A stretch of 64,000 bases of DNA. It comes from Dimorphilus gyrociliatus (taxonomy: Eukaryota > Annelida > Polychaeta > Dinophilidae). The translations under genes and the position numbers were made by a program. Positions 53,301 to 64,000 of this stretch are shown one piece after another (within the stretch, counting starts at the first letter, position 1; each line of letters opens with the position of its first letter). The notes below the pieces were generated by a model. That model was given only the letters and a program-made list of their open reading frames with translations, was not told the origin of the DNA and made no database searches. The stretch spans positions 1,550,001 through 1,614,000 of the forward strand of contig CAJFCJ010000012.1 in NCBI GenBank assembly GCA_904063045.1, in the 5' to 3' direction.

Positions 53301-56185
53301 ATAATTAAATAAATGAAATTTCCTCACGGAAATGAGAAAAAAATTAAAAGTTTTTACTAGGCGGATTTTCAGGACACGGAACACCAGTAACAATCTGGCT
53401 CCAGAATAATGAAAAATCTTTCTTCCCTTGAATCATTTCATCATATGCTCTTTCTAATAGATTTGCCAAGAAAGGTGATCGACCAATTTGTAGCAACGAT
53501 ACAGATACGAAAAAAAAATTAAGGCCTATTTGACATAAAAACTACTTTGGCCTCTAAACTGTCAATAACGATTAAGAATGATTGCATACGTTGCATTGTA
53601 ATACACTAAGATTCTATAAACGTTTATCATACTGAAATACATAAATTTTTACTCTTTAAGAGATGACTAAGACCCTAATATGTTTATTAATAATCAAGTA
53701 CAAACCAGTTTCTAAGCTATTAGTAAGCACCGAAGATCTTCTCAAAGCTATGGCTTTAGTTCTATTCCAATCGGAATTTACTTGTCTTCCCTGAGAATGG
53801 CTAACGTCACTTTTAGACCTTTTATGTCCAAACTTTAACTTAATCTCGGAAGGAGGTGGCGGAGGGGAGAGTTTTCTTCGAAGTTGATAATCCCTTTCTT
53901 TATATTTTTCAAATATTTTTTGGACGGTTTCAAAACGTGCGATGGGAAATTCTTTCTCATCAACTAAGGTACCTCGTGATTCCCTCCTCTCACTGGTAAC
54001 AATTTGATGAGCCGGTGATGGGGTTGAAGTGAAATGTAATTGATGATAAGCTTCTGGTAAGTGTAACTATTTAAAGAAAATCAAATTACAAATCAATAGA
54101 ATATCATGTAAAGCAAAAGTAAAAATAAGAAATTAAAGATAATTACCAAGAGTGGATCGATATCTGCGAGAATGGCACAATTATTGTGTTCAATTGCTTT
54201 TAGACAAATCAGCAAAGCATTAACGTAATCCTCATTTCGAAGGAGAGCGTAATCTAAGAATAAAATTAATATAATTAATTAGATATAACTGTTAACAAAC
54301 GATATTGCACATAAAATAGAATGATAGGGCAGACAAACAACTTTAATTATCTTGATATAAGTAGGTTTTCCTTAAAACATACTGTAGTCGCTCAATTATG
54401 TTATTTTATTAACTAAATATAGAACGATGTCTCTACTGAGTATATCTACGTAAATGCATATTAAAATACCACCATATCCATCTGTGCGTGTTAGAATTAG
54501 GCATAGAGAACGAATGATTATAAAGACATAAACCATACATATTAAATATTAAGTAAAAAACATCATAGATTTTACCAATCAATCCAATAGTGTATATTAA
54601 ATATGTATTTGTATATATATACTGTATAAGAATACCATCATATTTCTATAAATAAGATATGATTTGAGCATTCCTGCGGGGTTTACTAGAAAAGCTTAGC
54701 TTCTTTTTATCCAAAATTAGTATAGATATTCTACATTATAAATATTCATTAAATAACAGCTAATATTAATAACAATTACTTAATTAATCAATTAATTTAA
54801 AATGATAAAATGATAAAAAAGATCATTATTCATAGTATAAAAGGATATTTATAACTTTCTAAAGAATGTAATATATTTCTAAAATCAATGCCAAGTTAGA
54901 GTCTTTGAGCCTATGTTTAACAACTAAAAATTCTGCAATTTGATATATTAAACACAATAGGAAATAAGCTAAACAAGTTTTGCTCCTTTGGAATAAAAGC
55001 TATTCTCTTTCCTTATAATCTTTTCTCATTTTCGCGGAAAAATAATAAAACTAGTTATTGTTACTATTGTTAAAGATAAAGAGTAAGATAAAATAAAGGA
55101 TATTACTTAAATGACATGTTAAAACGGTCCACATGTCATTGGTTAATCCATTATCATCAGATATGTTACAAGACTGTAATTTAGATAGCACCTTTTCCTG
55201 TTTGTTACGAAGTTTTTACAATTAAAAGACAACATTAATGTAAATAGTCAATATTTGATTATTGTTCAATATAAATAGCAATACAAACCGGACATTATGA
55301 CTATATAATATTTATAAAAGGATCTTATAACTTAATTACTAAACAAAAAAAAACCTATATAGATTCTATATTAATTGTAGTAAGCAGTAGTAGTAGATTA
55401 AAAGTTATCTATTTACCTTCGTAAAACTTTTCAGTATATTCTGAAGGAATAAGAGCTTTTAATTGTGCAGATAGTTTATGTTGCAGTAGGCTTTGGCGTA
55501 ACCAATCAAAACTTAAAGGAATCTGAAAAAATACAAGTTATGTTTTAGGTTAATGTTATATATTTTTTATACGGAATTACTAACCGTATGATTATGATAA
55601 TTAACTCCTACAGCCAAGTCTGGACGAAGGCATTGGATGGATTTTGCGTAATGCCAAAAATCCTTCGATCCACCCTGTAGTTTTATAGTTATTTTTTGTC
55701 TCATACATTTTCAGAATTGTTAACTTACTGAATCGATTTTTAAGCCATGATATAAAACTGTTTCTAAACAAGAAGAGACCTTCTCTAATCCACCGTATGT
55801 ATTCCAAACGTTGGTTGTTTCTGTTGTTAACAGGTATTCGACGATTTTCTTTAAATTGTGAAGAATAGAGCACAGTTCTTTGCGATTTTTCCAATCATTT
55901 TTTGTGCTATATAAAATTTAATAAAAAATTGTGAATGAGATTAGATAGGAGGAGAAAAAGTTCTGAATCCCGCGTTTACGAATTTAAAGAGTTGGTCAGA
56001 ATTTGAGAGATGGAAACAGAATGTACTTTGTAAGTCGTATATGTTAGATATTTCGCTTATATCTTCGTGCCTAATAATTTCACAGAATTTTCGCCAACAA
56101 CATTATTAATACAAATCATTACAAAATGACAAGTAAACATCACAAACCTTAACAATGCAAACGTTCGATTCCCAACCTCCTCCAT
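50373..56185 (-). CDS. RUBCN: Rubicon (RUN and Rubicon-homology domain autophagy regulator)
   Basis: Endosomal regulator that binds the Vps34/Beclin-UVRAG complex and Rab7 and restrains autophagosome maturation. Exons: 56148-56185, 55729-55906, 55585-55674, 55417-55522, 54147-54253, 53706-54066, 53358-53525, 52943-53046, 52688-52871, 52510-52626, 52205-52437, 50964-51421, 50798-50876, 50574-50739, 50373-50506; 840 residues, all in phase. RUN domain about 13-173. The middle is Ser/Pro-rich with SPPPPPSE. The PI3K-binding-type segment includes SLKDFLKIQD and ENAHFWICEAVIEAIE. The next match is DLEWLVSEQDAPQQLLPLP. The C-terminal RH domain (about 575-840) has zinc ligands CIGCG, CPCC, CKLCQ, CEFC, CRASFHKAC and CPKC. 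The exon at 53358-53525 has an alternative in-phase acceptor at 53453. A Tc1-like element sits in the intron 51422-52204. Confidence 0.92.
51469..52178 (+). mobile_element. Tc1/mariner-superfamily element, internally deleted
   Basis: A 710-bp unit is bounded by inverted ends, CAGTCCCAACAAAAAATCTT on the left and the complement of CAGTCCCAAAAGAAAATCTT on the right. It is flanked by TA duplications (51467-51468 and 52179-52180) in TATATA on both sides. It is inserted in an intron of RUBCN in the opposite orientation to that gene. Full-length Tc1/mariner elements are about 1.3-1.7 kb, so most of the catalytic part is missing. It is probably non-autonomous. The ends are well matched over about 20 nt, suggesting it is not very old. 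Confidence 0.9.
51801..52070 (+). pseudogene. Truncated Tc1-like transposase (N-terminal DNA-binding part only)
   Basis: An 89-codon frame starting MGKISLEMREKIVEL encodes the helix-turn-helix region of Tc1-type transposases. The second helix includes ISKELKIARSTIQ and is followed by the GRPR-like linker RPRSGHPKK. The frame stops after LKANGL. The DDE catalytic domain is absent, so it cannot transpose itself. It might still bind the inverted ends if expressed, which is inference. Confidence 0.85.
54254..55416 (-). other. Large RUBCN intron (1.16 kb), AT-rich
   Basis: Much longer than the other introns of the gene. I see no second gene in it on either strand. TACTGTA motifs occur at 54380 and 54620, the latter in a TA-repeat setting. 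Confidence 0.5.
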
Positions 56186-56628
56186 CGCTTAATCACGTGA
56201 CCTCTGATCATGTGACTCATCAGATTTGTAAACTGAATTGAGTTGTGCTAAGTCTTACCTGAGAAAGAAATACGGCGACGTCCTTAACTTGAGATTGTAA
56301 AATATTAAAGCAAAGCAAAACAAAAACAATTTTCAACTCTTTTTGCCTTTCGGCTGAATTGCTTTATTTGTCTGATGTTATCAACATTAAAGGCGTGGAA
56401 GAGTTGTCATAATAGCCTTATACTAGTCATGTGATCCTTTTTAAAAAACCGCCCTCAAATTTTTTATGGAACTAATCAGAGTTCAATAATAATTAAGAAC
56501 TAAATTATTGTTTCATTTAACATAGTCCTCATATCAATTGTATTAAAGGAGTTAACAATGAAAAAAACCATTAGTCAACAATGACGAAAATTTTTGTGTT
56601 CGATAATTCAAAGAAACTTGAAATATTC
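56186..56628 (-). other. Spacer between SRP68 and RUBCN
   Basis: 443 nt with no exon seen. It should carry the RUBCN promoter and the SRP68 3' UTR. The direct repeat-like ATCACGTGACC and ATCATGTGACTC at about 56193-56220 include an E-box CACGTG and resemble the CLEAR-type GTCACGTGAC element recognised by TFEB/MITF; the functional reading is inference. Confidence 0.4.
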
Positions 56629-58855
56629 CTATTTTTTACCCCATCCCCATAAACTTTTAATCATACCACCAATACCACCTCCAGCAGCAGCCGATTTCTT
56701 CTCTCCAATCTGGTCGTCCAAATTTGGAAACTTCAGTAGGGATAAGGCCAAATCGAAAAACAATGGTTTGCATGCAACTGGCTCAAAATCGGGAGGTAAA
56801 GATGTCAAGTTGACTTGATCTCCAGTTAAGCTTCTATCTTCACCAAAGAGGTCGAGCCGTTCGTCCAAAGGTATTTTTAAGTCTTTTACTGATAATTTTT
56901 TCGTTCTCTTATTTAAATCATGTATATCTGATACTTTTGAAACCCTGCACACACTTTTTCCTGCATCCGCTTCATTTATTAAATTTAATATGTCAGACTT
57001 GAAAGCATTATCTGAGTTCGTATTCTCTAATTGCTCAAGAGCTTTAGTTCCTCTTACTTCAACCAAATCGTATAATGCCATAGTTTCGCCCCATTTACTG
57101 ACATTCTGGTAAGCTCTAGCGGCATAGTAGCATCTATAAGTTTTAAATACGGCAATCTTTACTTTACATTCTCTCTTCAATTCCAGGTCTTCTTCTAAAC
57201 CTGGAAGAGTCGTTATATCGTTTGCATTTTGAACAATTGTATCATATAATCTTGCTAGTTCGTGTGGTTTCGTCTTCTTTTGATCTGAATTACTTGGTAC
57301 TTCTAAGTTTTGTTTTGCCTGATTGATCATTAATAGATAACGATCTATATTATGATTCAATCTCTTGTACATTATATAAGAATATAAATGTACGCTTTGA
57401 GGTACACGTCCCTCAATTTGTTGTCCTCTGATGATACTACGGAAAGTTGGATCATCTTTAGATTCTTCTTTCAAAGCAGCAGCAGAGTCAATTAGGTCCT
57501 TCAGTAGTGATTCATAAATAGAAAGCTTTGCTTCTGCATTTTCCGATTCAGACAAAGAACGCTCGAGTTCTTGGACATTCAGTAAATGAACTCGTATAGT
57601 TTCAGACTTGATAGGTATAATTTTACCTAAAAGTAATATTTAAAGTTAAAATTGATTCGAAACATTTTATTATTTTAAAAGTACCTCTCCAAGAAACTTC
57701 CGATAGAGTTGCAACTTGCTTTGCTTTAGTTTTTTCTATGAGCTCATCTAGTTGACTGGATAAAGCCCCACCTTGGGTCATTCTTAGCTTCCTTAGTTCT
57801 TCCATGGCACTCTTGTCGCCGATATTGTATTCGCAATATCTTAGAATTGGTGTTATTTCATCGCACCTTATTTTATATAATTCTTTAGAGTCATCAGTTA
57901 TAGCATCAAATAATCGATTATAAATTGTTTGAGCTTTTTGAAACCCAGTGACAGCTTCTTGCCATTTTTCTAATTCAAATTCATAGCTTGCCCTCATCCA
58001 TGATTCGTAAGCTTCTGCTTCAAGCTTAGATCTAGCATCGCAGACTTTAGCAGAACATAGTGCATTTAAAAGTGAAGCGTGTTGTACAGCTTTTCTTAAA
58101 CGGCTTAGTTTATGATACTTTTTACGGGGTTCAGTATTCGATTCGGACTTGAGAGCAACAGCATATGCCCAAGCTCTTTCGGCTTCAAAGAGAGGAATTA
58201 ACAAAAATCTGAAACGAAGATGTAAATTATATTTTTTTGTTTAGGAATAATAAATTTTAAAAAGATTTGATTGGTAACTTTTTTTAGTGAGTACTGTTGA
58301 TTCAATACCCTCGCCGATATGATTGTCCCTATTATCGCCTACAGGCAATTTAAAAAAAAATAGACAAAATTAAAAAGGAACTTACTTAACATCTTTGAGG
58401 TGATCCTCGGTAACCTTTTTAGGTTGTACCTTCCTCATATTTCCTTGTGGAAAATGCAACGATTTACGAACGCGTCGTAAACGTCTGGCACAATATTGCC
58501 TGAGTAAAATATTGAGAGAAATATAAGTATTTAAAACGCAGCAAGATTTTTATAAGATTTCAATTAATTCTTACCTGTATCTATGATAATCATCATGTCG
58601 CAAACCATGTTGTTGCTGTGCGTCCTTTACAATTCTTAGAGCTATTTAAAACAGGTACAATTAAGATATATGCCATGTGGCAACTTACTTAAATTAATTT
58701 AAAATCTAAGTTATCAGCTGGATACATCTTACAGAAAAAAAAACAAAATTTGCCTGCTAACCTTCTAAAGTTAAAGAATCTTTTAGCTCAGGTTTTGTTT
58801 GATCTTGAGTTGTTTTTTGTTCACTTTTCGAATTCTCAATATCTACGTCTGCCAT
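56629..58855 (-). CDS. SRP68: Signal recognition particle subunit SRP68
   Basis: Scaffold protein of the SRP S domain; binds 7SL RNA with SRP72 and takes part in co-translational targeting to the ER. Exons 58762-58855, 58575-58641, 58386-58499, 57685-58208 and 56629-57626 join in phase to give 598 residues (human 627). The N-terminal RNA-binding domain includes HGLRHDDYHRYRQYCARRLRR and LIPLFEAERAWAYA, then KLRKAVQHA-type and ASYEFELEKW segments of the TPR-like helices. The C-terminal SRP72-binding tail has GGIGGMIKSLWGWGKK, typical of the family. Start codon is 13 nt from an opposing ATG on the plus strand. Confidence 0.97.
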
Positions 58856-59135
58856 TTTAGCGGAAGTGATGGCAACAATTTTTCTCCTGCAGCTCGAAAT
58901 CAAAAATTTATATTATCGTATAATGAAAGTTAATCATTTACGATTCGTGTCTTTTCGCTACGAAAATACTAGCTGTGGCAAAACACTCTTTCATGATTTG
59001 GTTAACAGAGGAATTAGCCTATATCAGGTAAGGAAAACTGGTAATAAACCAAAGGCTTTGATAGGTTGCTCATAGACTTTTAGAGATATATATAGAAATG
59101 AATTCTATAATTACAGCTCCATTTCGTGTTTTCAT
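58856..59135 (+). promoter_or_regulatory. SRP68/TPMT divergent promoter and probable TPMT 5' leader
   Basis: GCGGAAGTG (ETS-type) at 58860-58868 lies between the SRP68 ATG and the first plus-strand ATG. On the plus strand a donor CAG-GTAAGG after 59027 and an acceptor TTACAG before 59117 define a likely 89-nt leader intron. An ATG at 58869 opens a frame that, after this splice, runs past the TPMT ATG in another frame, so it would act as an upstream ORF if the leader begins before it. Confidence 0.5.
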
Positions 59136-59819
59136 ATGGCTTCGAAACAAGAAAAAGCTTTTCGTGATGATATGACCATTGAATTTTGGGATGGATACTA
59201 CAAAGATGGAAGTCATCCCTGGCATGAGAAAAACGTAAATAAGGGCTTAAAAGCAAATATAGAAACTTTCATAAATGGAAGAGATCATATAGTAGCATTT
59301 TTTCCGCTTTGTGGAAAGGCTGTTGACATGAAATGGATCTATGATCTAGGTCACACAGTTATTGGAGTTGAGGGTTCTATACAAGCAATTGAGGAATTCT
59401 TCAAAGAGAGTAACCTGGAATATGATGTAGACGGAAACAAGTATTCAACCCCTGATAAAAGATTGACGATATTTGCTATGAATATCTTTGATTATAATGT
59501 TGAACTGATGGGTGAAGTTAGCGCTGTTTGGGATCGTGGTGCTTTTGTTGCAATCAATTTTTCAGAAAGAGCAAAATATTCAGAGTTAATGAAGAGTATA
59601 TGCACTAAAGATTGTCGCTATATACTTGATGTTTATGAATACGACAGAAGCGTATACGGCGGACCACCCCTTTGCACCACTAAAGAAGATATCGATGAGC
59701 ATTTCTCCAGTTGGTGTACTTCTGAGAGAATTTTTGAATCTGATGAAATTACAGACCATTGGAGAGAAGTAGGATTTCAATCCTTTATGAGATACGATTA
59801 TCTCCTGACGCCTAAATAA
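59136..59819 (+). CDS. TPMT: Thiopurine S-methyltransferase family protein
   Basis: SAM-dependent methyltransferase acting on aromatic or heterocyclic thiols and related small molecules in the cytosol. Single coding exon, 227 residues, compared with 245 in human TPMT. Visible marks: FWDGYYKDGSHPWHEKN near the N-terminus, the SAM-binding FFPLCGKAVDMKWIYDLGHTV with VGVE-like strand end IGVEGS, AVWDRGAFVAIN, and GGPPLCTTKEDI. The chosen start gives a short N-terminus with no targeting signal. The natural substrate of the animal enzyme is unsettled. A hexamer AATAAA overlaps the stop codon region. Confidence 0.93.
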   Translation: MASKQEKAFRDDMTIEFWDGYYKDGSHPWHEKNVNKGLKANIETFINGRDHIVAFFPLCGKAVDMKWIYDLGHTVIGVEGSIQAIEEFFKESNLEYDVDGNKYSTPDKRLTIFAMNIFDYNVELMGEVSAVWDRGAFVAINFSERAKYSELMKSICTKDCRYILDVYEYDRSVYGGPPLCTTKEDIDEHFSSWCTSERIFESDEITDHWREVGFQSFMRYDYLLTPK

Positions 59820-61530
59820 ATAAATACCTTACTGTTGTGTGTTTTGTATTGTATGATTTTTTCTGCATCTTTCAAATTAAATTTTATGAGAATACAGAAA
59901 AAACATTTTAAATAGGAATCTATCACTTATTTTGCAAGTTTACTTTCAAGATATCTTTTTAATTTCCCTTAGCTTTAGAAATTTTTTCCAACGACCTAAA
60001 TGTTAACACAACATATGGTCTACATGTCCTGAAAAGTTCTTGATTGGGGAAAACTTTCTATTCATTAATACACTAACACAGTAATTGTATATTTATATAA
60101 TATTAATATTATTTTTATTAATTAATTCATAAAAACCAGGATGAATTTTATGATGATGATAAATAACATCCTCAGTAGTTATTTATAAGTTTATAATAAA
60201 GATTACTTAGGTATTTTATGGTATAGCTAAATATAGTTATCTTCTTTCATCGGAATACATTGCTTAATCTTCAAGAAAGGAACCAAAATTTCGCAATATC
60301 ATAAACTTTGTGTCAATAACCTTGAAAATTTTCTGCGTAACGTGAACAGTGCAACCTAGAAGAGTTTTTTTTCTGTTAATATAATATTGTAGATTATACC
60401 AGTCGTTGAGCTTATTCTTTTTACTTTTTATCAGTAAATTTTCTTATTTCTAGTTCATCTTATATCAATATACGATTATAGAATATTTCATTTTGAAATT
60501 TTACTTAATTTTATCAGGAAGCTTGATAAAAAGGAAGATGATAACAATTTTGAACGCGTCTAATGGAAATTTGTATGCTTATTTTTGAAACATTTATACA
60601 AATATATTAAATAAATAACTTTTTACAATGTTATATCTTAGGCTGATTAATGGAAAGTAATTAGACTGAAATTCTTCGCTAGACAAGTTACAAAGTTTAA
60701 GCTTCATAAGTCATGGCTATCCTACCCTATCTGTTGAATGTACCAAACAAAAGTTTTGAAGTTTTACTTGAACACTGGCTTACATTCAGTATCTTACTAT
60801 TTTAAATGGGTAAAATGACCTCAAAAAGATATGATATGTGTTGATTGGGGTAGGGAATTCTTCCACTACTGCTAAAGTCAAGTTAAACAGTTTTTACATT
60901 AACTTCAAAAACTTTCAAACTGTTTGATAGACTATAGATATATATATATACAGAATTATGAAAATTTATGAGAATAATTAGTTAAAAGTAGGAATTTGTG
61001 TTTGTATAGCAAACTCTGGTATCACAAACTTATACGTAAAGATTGTGTTCAGGACTTAATAATCTAGACAATTGTGATACTTTCTAAATAAAGAGTCAAA
61101 GGACCATAGAATTTCGTAATACAGTAATTTATTTCAAATATATGAATCACCTTGGACAAAAATAGCAACCTAGGTTATCTCTTGACGTAGCATATAAAGT
61201 ACAATCCATAGATATTCTACAATTTTATTGTAAAGTATTGTACATGTTTTTCATTTGTTTGGCAATGGATTTTTAAACTATTCATCAATGTTGTAATGAT
61301 ATTAAGTATTAATTAAAGTTACTATAATATTCAATCGCTACCTGATCAAAAACTTTGAATATGATCAATTACTTGATAGTTTTGGTTCAATAGATCAATT
61401 GAAAATTGATAAAGTTTTATTTATTTTTCATTTGATGAATATGATTTGTAACAAATTCTTAATTTTATAGTTCTATAATAGCCTAATATTTAAATAAGTT
61501 TAATTTTTTTCATTCCAATAATAACAGTAC
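59820..61530. other. Tail-to-tail spacer, TPMT and DGCR8
   Basis: 1.7 kb of AT-rich sequence. No supported exon, RNA gene or repeat array. It is the longest spacer in the right half of the window. Confidence 0.5.
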
Positions 61531-63959
61531 TTAATTATCTTTTAGTGTGTTAAAACTGCTAACGTTATATCCTCCTTTAAGACAGTTGTCTTCTAAGTAA
61601 AAGCTATTAGCGGGTAAGTCATCCTGTAAGTGAAGATTTGATAGAGAAAATCCACAATTGTTATATTTAACATAATATCTTACTTTTCTTTTATCAGACA
61701 AAGCAAGCATGTCGGTTCTTAATTTTTCTAAAATTTTTTCATGTGCATTTTTCTTTGGATCAACAGAATCTAGAATATTTAATTGCTTCATCTCCTCACT
61801 TCGAATCTAAATGACAAGAAAAAATATTATAGTATTATATATCTTAAACAATAACAACACATACTCGGCTCTCTTCAACGTGTTTCTTACAATTTCCATA
61901 TAAACGTAAAAGTCCACCATAAAATCGAATTTGAGGATGCATTTGCTATTGAAAAAAAACAACAAAAGAGTTTCTTATTATTTTCAATTGAATCTGAAGA
62001 AATAAGATATTTAACCCGTAATATCTCTTGAGCGGCTAGTTGTTGACCAACTTTTTTCTTTTTATAAAAAATCTATAAATAAATGTAAATTAATTATATT
62101 GTATAATTTTCCTTCTATAGCGTTATTTTATCATTTTTTACCTTTGCCGAAAATTTTCCAACTGTCATTGTTAAAGAATTTTTCTGTCCGTGAGCGCTAT
62201 GATATTGTGTATCAATCTTTCCATGACTAAAACCATAACTTGCATCTACCGAGAATGTTAATAATTGAACAGGATCAGGCGTACCAGTCCGTTGACAGAT
62301 CTCGTGAACTCGAGAATCTGTTATAGATATCTCATCAAACAGCTACATAAATAATTTGCTGTTGTTAAATTGATAATTTTTTGGAAAATTAAACAAAGAA
62401 TACAAACCTCAACGTCATTTAATTTATCCTTTTTATCTTCATCTGTAACTTTACTTATTTCTGGTGCTAAGGCTTGTAAAGTAACTTTTGCTATATTAAA
62501 AAAGTTAACTTTCAGTAAAACACTCTCTCATTGACAAAACGAATTAAAATATTTAACCTGCTTCTAACTTTGCCTGTTTCTTTGTCGCTGCATATCCAGT
62601 ACCATAGCACGTCCCTTTTATGTAAACATTTGCTGCATAGGGCAAGGCAGAGTTGGCTAAAAAAGGAATTGACGTTTACAATTGCAAGTTGAAACTAAGA
62701 AAACTTTTTATTACATCTCTCAGTAAACTGAATTTGAGGAGCCTCTCCCATAGATAATTGAACAAACTCGTGTAAAAGAGCAATATGTGTTTTTCCTGTA
62801 GGGTTAATTGTAAACTCTTTTCTTTTTCCGTTTGGCGCAACACACGATATCAATTTAGTACCAGGTGTCATATTAGCATATCTAGAACTTTTAAGATCGA
62901 TTCGTCTCTTCTTCCAGCTCCTATAATAATTGATTTTCTTTTTATGTCTGATATATTTCTCAAGAATTAATTGCTTACTTGAATCTTCTTGTTTTAATTC
63001 TCTCAAATTCAAAAACTTTTTCGCAATACTCCAGGAGTTCATCGTGAGCTGAAAGTTTCCACATGTCCCCTTCATTAAGATTTTTAGTAATAAAATGTAC
63101 TTACTTAAAGTTTTATTATATTCATCAGCGCTGTGAACCCGAACCGTAACGTCTACGCTGCCAGCTGTTTCAGTAACATCTTCCTGATTTTTATCTTCAG
63201 TTTTCACAAGTTCTCCCTGACATTCATCTTGATTTTTTTCTTCCATTTTTGACTTTTTAGCAACTGGACAACTGTCTTCGGCATTAGGTTGATCCCTTTT
63301 TTCTAAACCACGTTTATACGCAAAACAAGGAATAGCAGCAAGAGGAACATTATGCCTCTGAATTTAGAAAATTCATTCATTTATGTATATAAATTACTAT
63401 ACCGAACTCACCCTTGCACTTTCTTTTCCTATGTGATATGGCATGCTCATTGTGCAAACTCTTGACTCTCTGTGTAGATAGACATTCATACCAGAGAAAT
63501 GCCTTATCTCAACCCACCCACTCGGTAAAATAACATGGAAATGTTTGTTCAGTTCTGCAAAAAAATAAAAAAAATTAAAGATTAACTGAAGTATTATCTA
63601 AATGAAATACCTTTCAAAACAACTCTTTCAAAAGTCTCTGGTTCCCCTTCTCCTTCACCGTCACCCTCGCCACCCTCTTGTTCTTCTTCTGATGTGAATT
63701 CATCATTTTTCTTTTTTTCCTTAATAACAGTATCTTCTGCCTGATTACTGTCTTGATTACTATATGACTGAGTTAATTTTGATTGAGGCGGAGGCGGGGG
63801 AGACGGTAGCTTGGGTGGAGCCTCATTTGGTGGGGCTGGTTCGGATGTCATAGAATCTGTTAGAGTTTTATTACTTGATGAAGTAGGTGGTTGGGATGGA
63901 GGAGCCGGAGGCGGAGAAGGAGGTCTATCTTCTGGAAGAGGAGGAAAGAAATCCGACAT
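61531..63959 (-). CDS. DGCR8: DGCR8/Pasha, Microprocessor RNA-binding subunit
   Basis: Partner of Drosha in primary microRNA processing in the nucleus. Exons: 63611-63959, 63412-63554, 63105-63357, 62979-63048, 62715-62920, 62558-62656, 62408-62490, 62142-62342, 62016-62072, 61865-61945, 61531-61806; 605 residues in phase. The N-terminus is Pro-rich then Glu/Gly-rich. The WW/haem region (about 125-175) has SGWVEIRHFSG, and Cys about 175 in AAIPCFAYKR matches the haem-ligating Pro-Cys of human DGCR8. The second WW tryptophan is Met. Next come FEFERIKTRRFKSW, dsRBD1 with FTINPTGKTHIALLHE and GTGYAATKKQAKLEA, dsRBD2 with KKKKVGQQLAAQEIL, and a C-terminal tail for Drosha contact. The gene begins 41 nt before the window end, so its promoter is outside. 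Confidence 0.94.
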
Positions 63960-64000
63960 TTTTCAAACTTTTATAATTCTAACTGATGATAAAGATGGAT

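Noticed and set aside
53358..53453. Shorter version of a RUBCN exon using the acceptor at 53454
   Set aside because: It is in phase, but the longer exon from 53525 is also in phase and adds a protein-like, non-repetitive stretch without stops; I kept the longer one, with the short one as an alternative.
1..64000. CRISPR arrays, bacterial operons or phage genes
   Set aside because: None seen; the window is plainly eukaryotic with introns and animal gene families.

Overview
The window is nuclear DNA of a bilaterian invertebrate animal. It is AT-rich, with spliced genes, GT-AG introns, animal-specific families (teneurin, Prrx, DGCR8, Rubicon) and an intron-less Pol III tRNA gene. From about 34 kb to the end the genes are tightly packed, most introns are 50-90 nt, and three gene pairs are head-to-head. 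That fits a small animal with a compact genome. A miniaturised annelid such as Dimorphilus is my best guess, but it is inferred from architecture and not proven. All exon models were built by hand from splice signals, reading-frame phase and family knowledge.

Layout. 1-8.7 kb: no gene that I can support, probably regulatory DNA upstream of teneurin. 8.8-26.0 kb (+): one complete teneurin gene in 16 coding exons, one of them a 54-nt cassette. 26.9 kb: tRNA-Pro(CGG). 27.9-31.8 kb (-): a two-exon Prrx homeobox gene, with a possible tiny gene inside its intron. 34.2-35.9 kb (-): SLC49A4-like MFS transporter. 36.7-40.8 kb (-): an unusual protein of about 1,175 residues, with a long disordered acidic/lysine-serine-rich N-terminus joined in frame to a degenerate pyrroline-5-carboxylate-reductase fold. 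41.5-42.6 kb (-): DERA. 42.9-43.5 kb (+): COPS8. 44.0-45.6 kb (-): syntaxin-5. 46.4-46.8 kb (-): ANAPC11. 47.0-49.5 kb (+): OXCT1/SCOT. 50.4-56.2 kb (-): Rubicon, carrying a 710-bp internally deleted Tc1/mariner element in an intron. 56.6-58.9 kb (-): SRP68. 59.1-59.8 kb (+): thiopurine methyltransferase. 61.5-64.0 kb (-): DGCR8/Pasha.

The genes do not form one pathway. Two are developmental or neural (teneurin, Prrx) and sit in long noncoding surroundings. The rest are mostly housekeeping genes (COP9 signalosome, APC/C, SRP, Golgi SNARE, Microprocessor, mitochondrial ketolysis, nucleoside catabolism) in a dense block with shared bidirectional promoters. The main items for follow-up are the reductase-like fusion protein, the deleted Tc1/mariner copy together with TAC(A/T)GTA motifs that look like excision scars, the teneurin cassette exon, and the DGCR8 copy that keeps its haem-binding Pro-Cys but has lost the second WW tryptophan.
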